Assembly: GCA_902494195.1 (NCBI GenBank)
Contig: CABUSH010000020.1
Coordinates: 1 to 41,703, forward strand
Reading direction: 5' to 3'
Length of the DNA stretch: 41,703 bases
DNA from: an uncultured Collinsella sp.
GTDB lineage: Bacteria > Actinomycetota > Coriobacteriia > Coriobacteriales > Coriobacteriaceae
The translations under genes and the position numbers were made by a program. Positions 41,699 to 41,703 of the stretch are shown here, in pieces (within the stretch, counting starts at the first letter, position 1; each line of letters starts with the position of its first letter). Under the pieces are notes generated by a model. That model did no database searches. It was not told where the DNA came from and was given only the letters and a program-made list of their open reading frames with translations.

Positions 41699-41703
41699 CA
41701 ACG

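Noticed and set aside
1..41703. CRISPR array, tRNA, insertion sequence or prophage
   Set aside because: No regularly spaced repeats, cloverleaf-like sequences, transposase or phage genes were seen on either strand.

Overview
The window looks like a chromosomal segment of a Collinsella-like gut member of the Coriobacteriia (Actinomycetota). This rests on the moderately high-GC coding sequence, the uvrC-rapZ-whiA-gap-pgk-tpiA-secG order of actinobacterial chromosomes, an arginine in the RapZ P-loop, and Tat-type signal peptides on binding lipoproteins. The genus is an inference. All genes appear intact; I see no insertion sequence, prophage, CRISPR array or tRNA.

Layout. Positions 1-134 hold the 3' end of a 5S rRNA and its terminator. 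Then come coaE, a membrane-anchored lytic transglycosylase and uvrB (+). A minus-strand block follows: a COG2509 flavoprotein, an HI0933/BaiN-type flavoprotein, an Mrp/ApbC ATPase and, as a separate unit, an LtaS-type sulfatase. The plus strand resumes with uvrA (behind a LexA-box-like site) and a tight ybaK-murJ-uvrC operon, so all three UvrABC excision-repair proteins lie within 16 kb. Positions 17.3-28.2 kb are a sialic-acid uptake and breakdown locus: a structured leader, a Tat-lipoprotein binding protein, a permease, a fused permease-ATPase, an ATPase, an acetyl-esterase-like hydrolase, a second hydrolase-fold protein that has lost its catalytic serine, then nanA, nanK and nanE. The ancestral block resumes with rapZ, whiA, gap, pgk, tpiA, gpmI and secG. 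The window ends with a complete five-gene oligopeptide-type ABC transporter and a large nested hairpin terminator.

How the genes work together. In the nan locus the SatABCD/SiaEFGI-like transporter would import N-acetylneuraminate. The esterase pair may process O-acetylated sialic acids. NanA would split Neu5Ac to pyruvate and ManNAc, NanK phosphorylate ManNAc, and NanE convert ManNAc-6-P to GlcNAc-6-P. No sialidase, nagA/nagB or regulator is in the window. The glycolytic operon downstream would take the resulting fructose-6-P onward.

The points most worth a second look are the esterase/pseudo-esterase pair (23316-25137), the perfect-armed three-way-junction leader (17456-17550), the hairpins at nearly every break between gene groups of the nan operon, and the apparent insertion of that operon into a conserved synteny block that also lacks yvcK.
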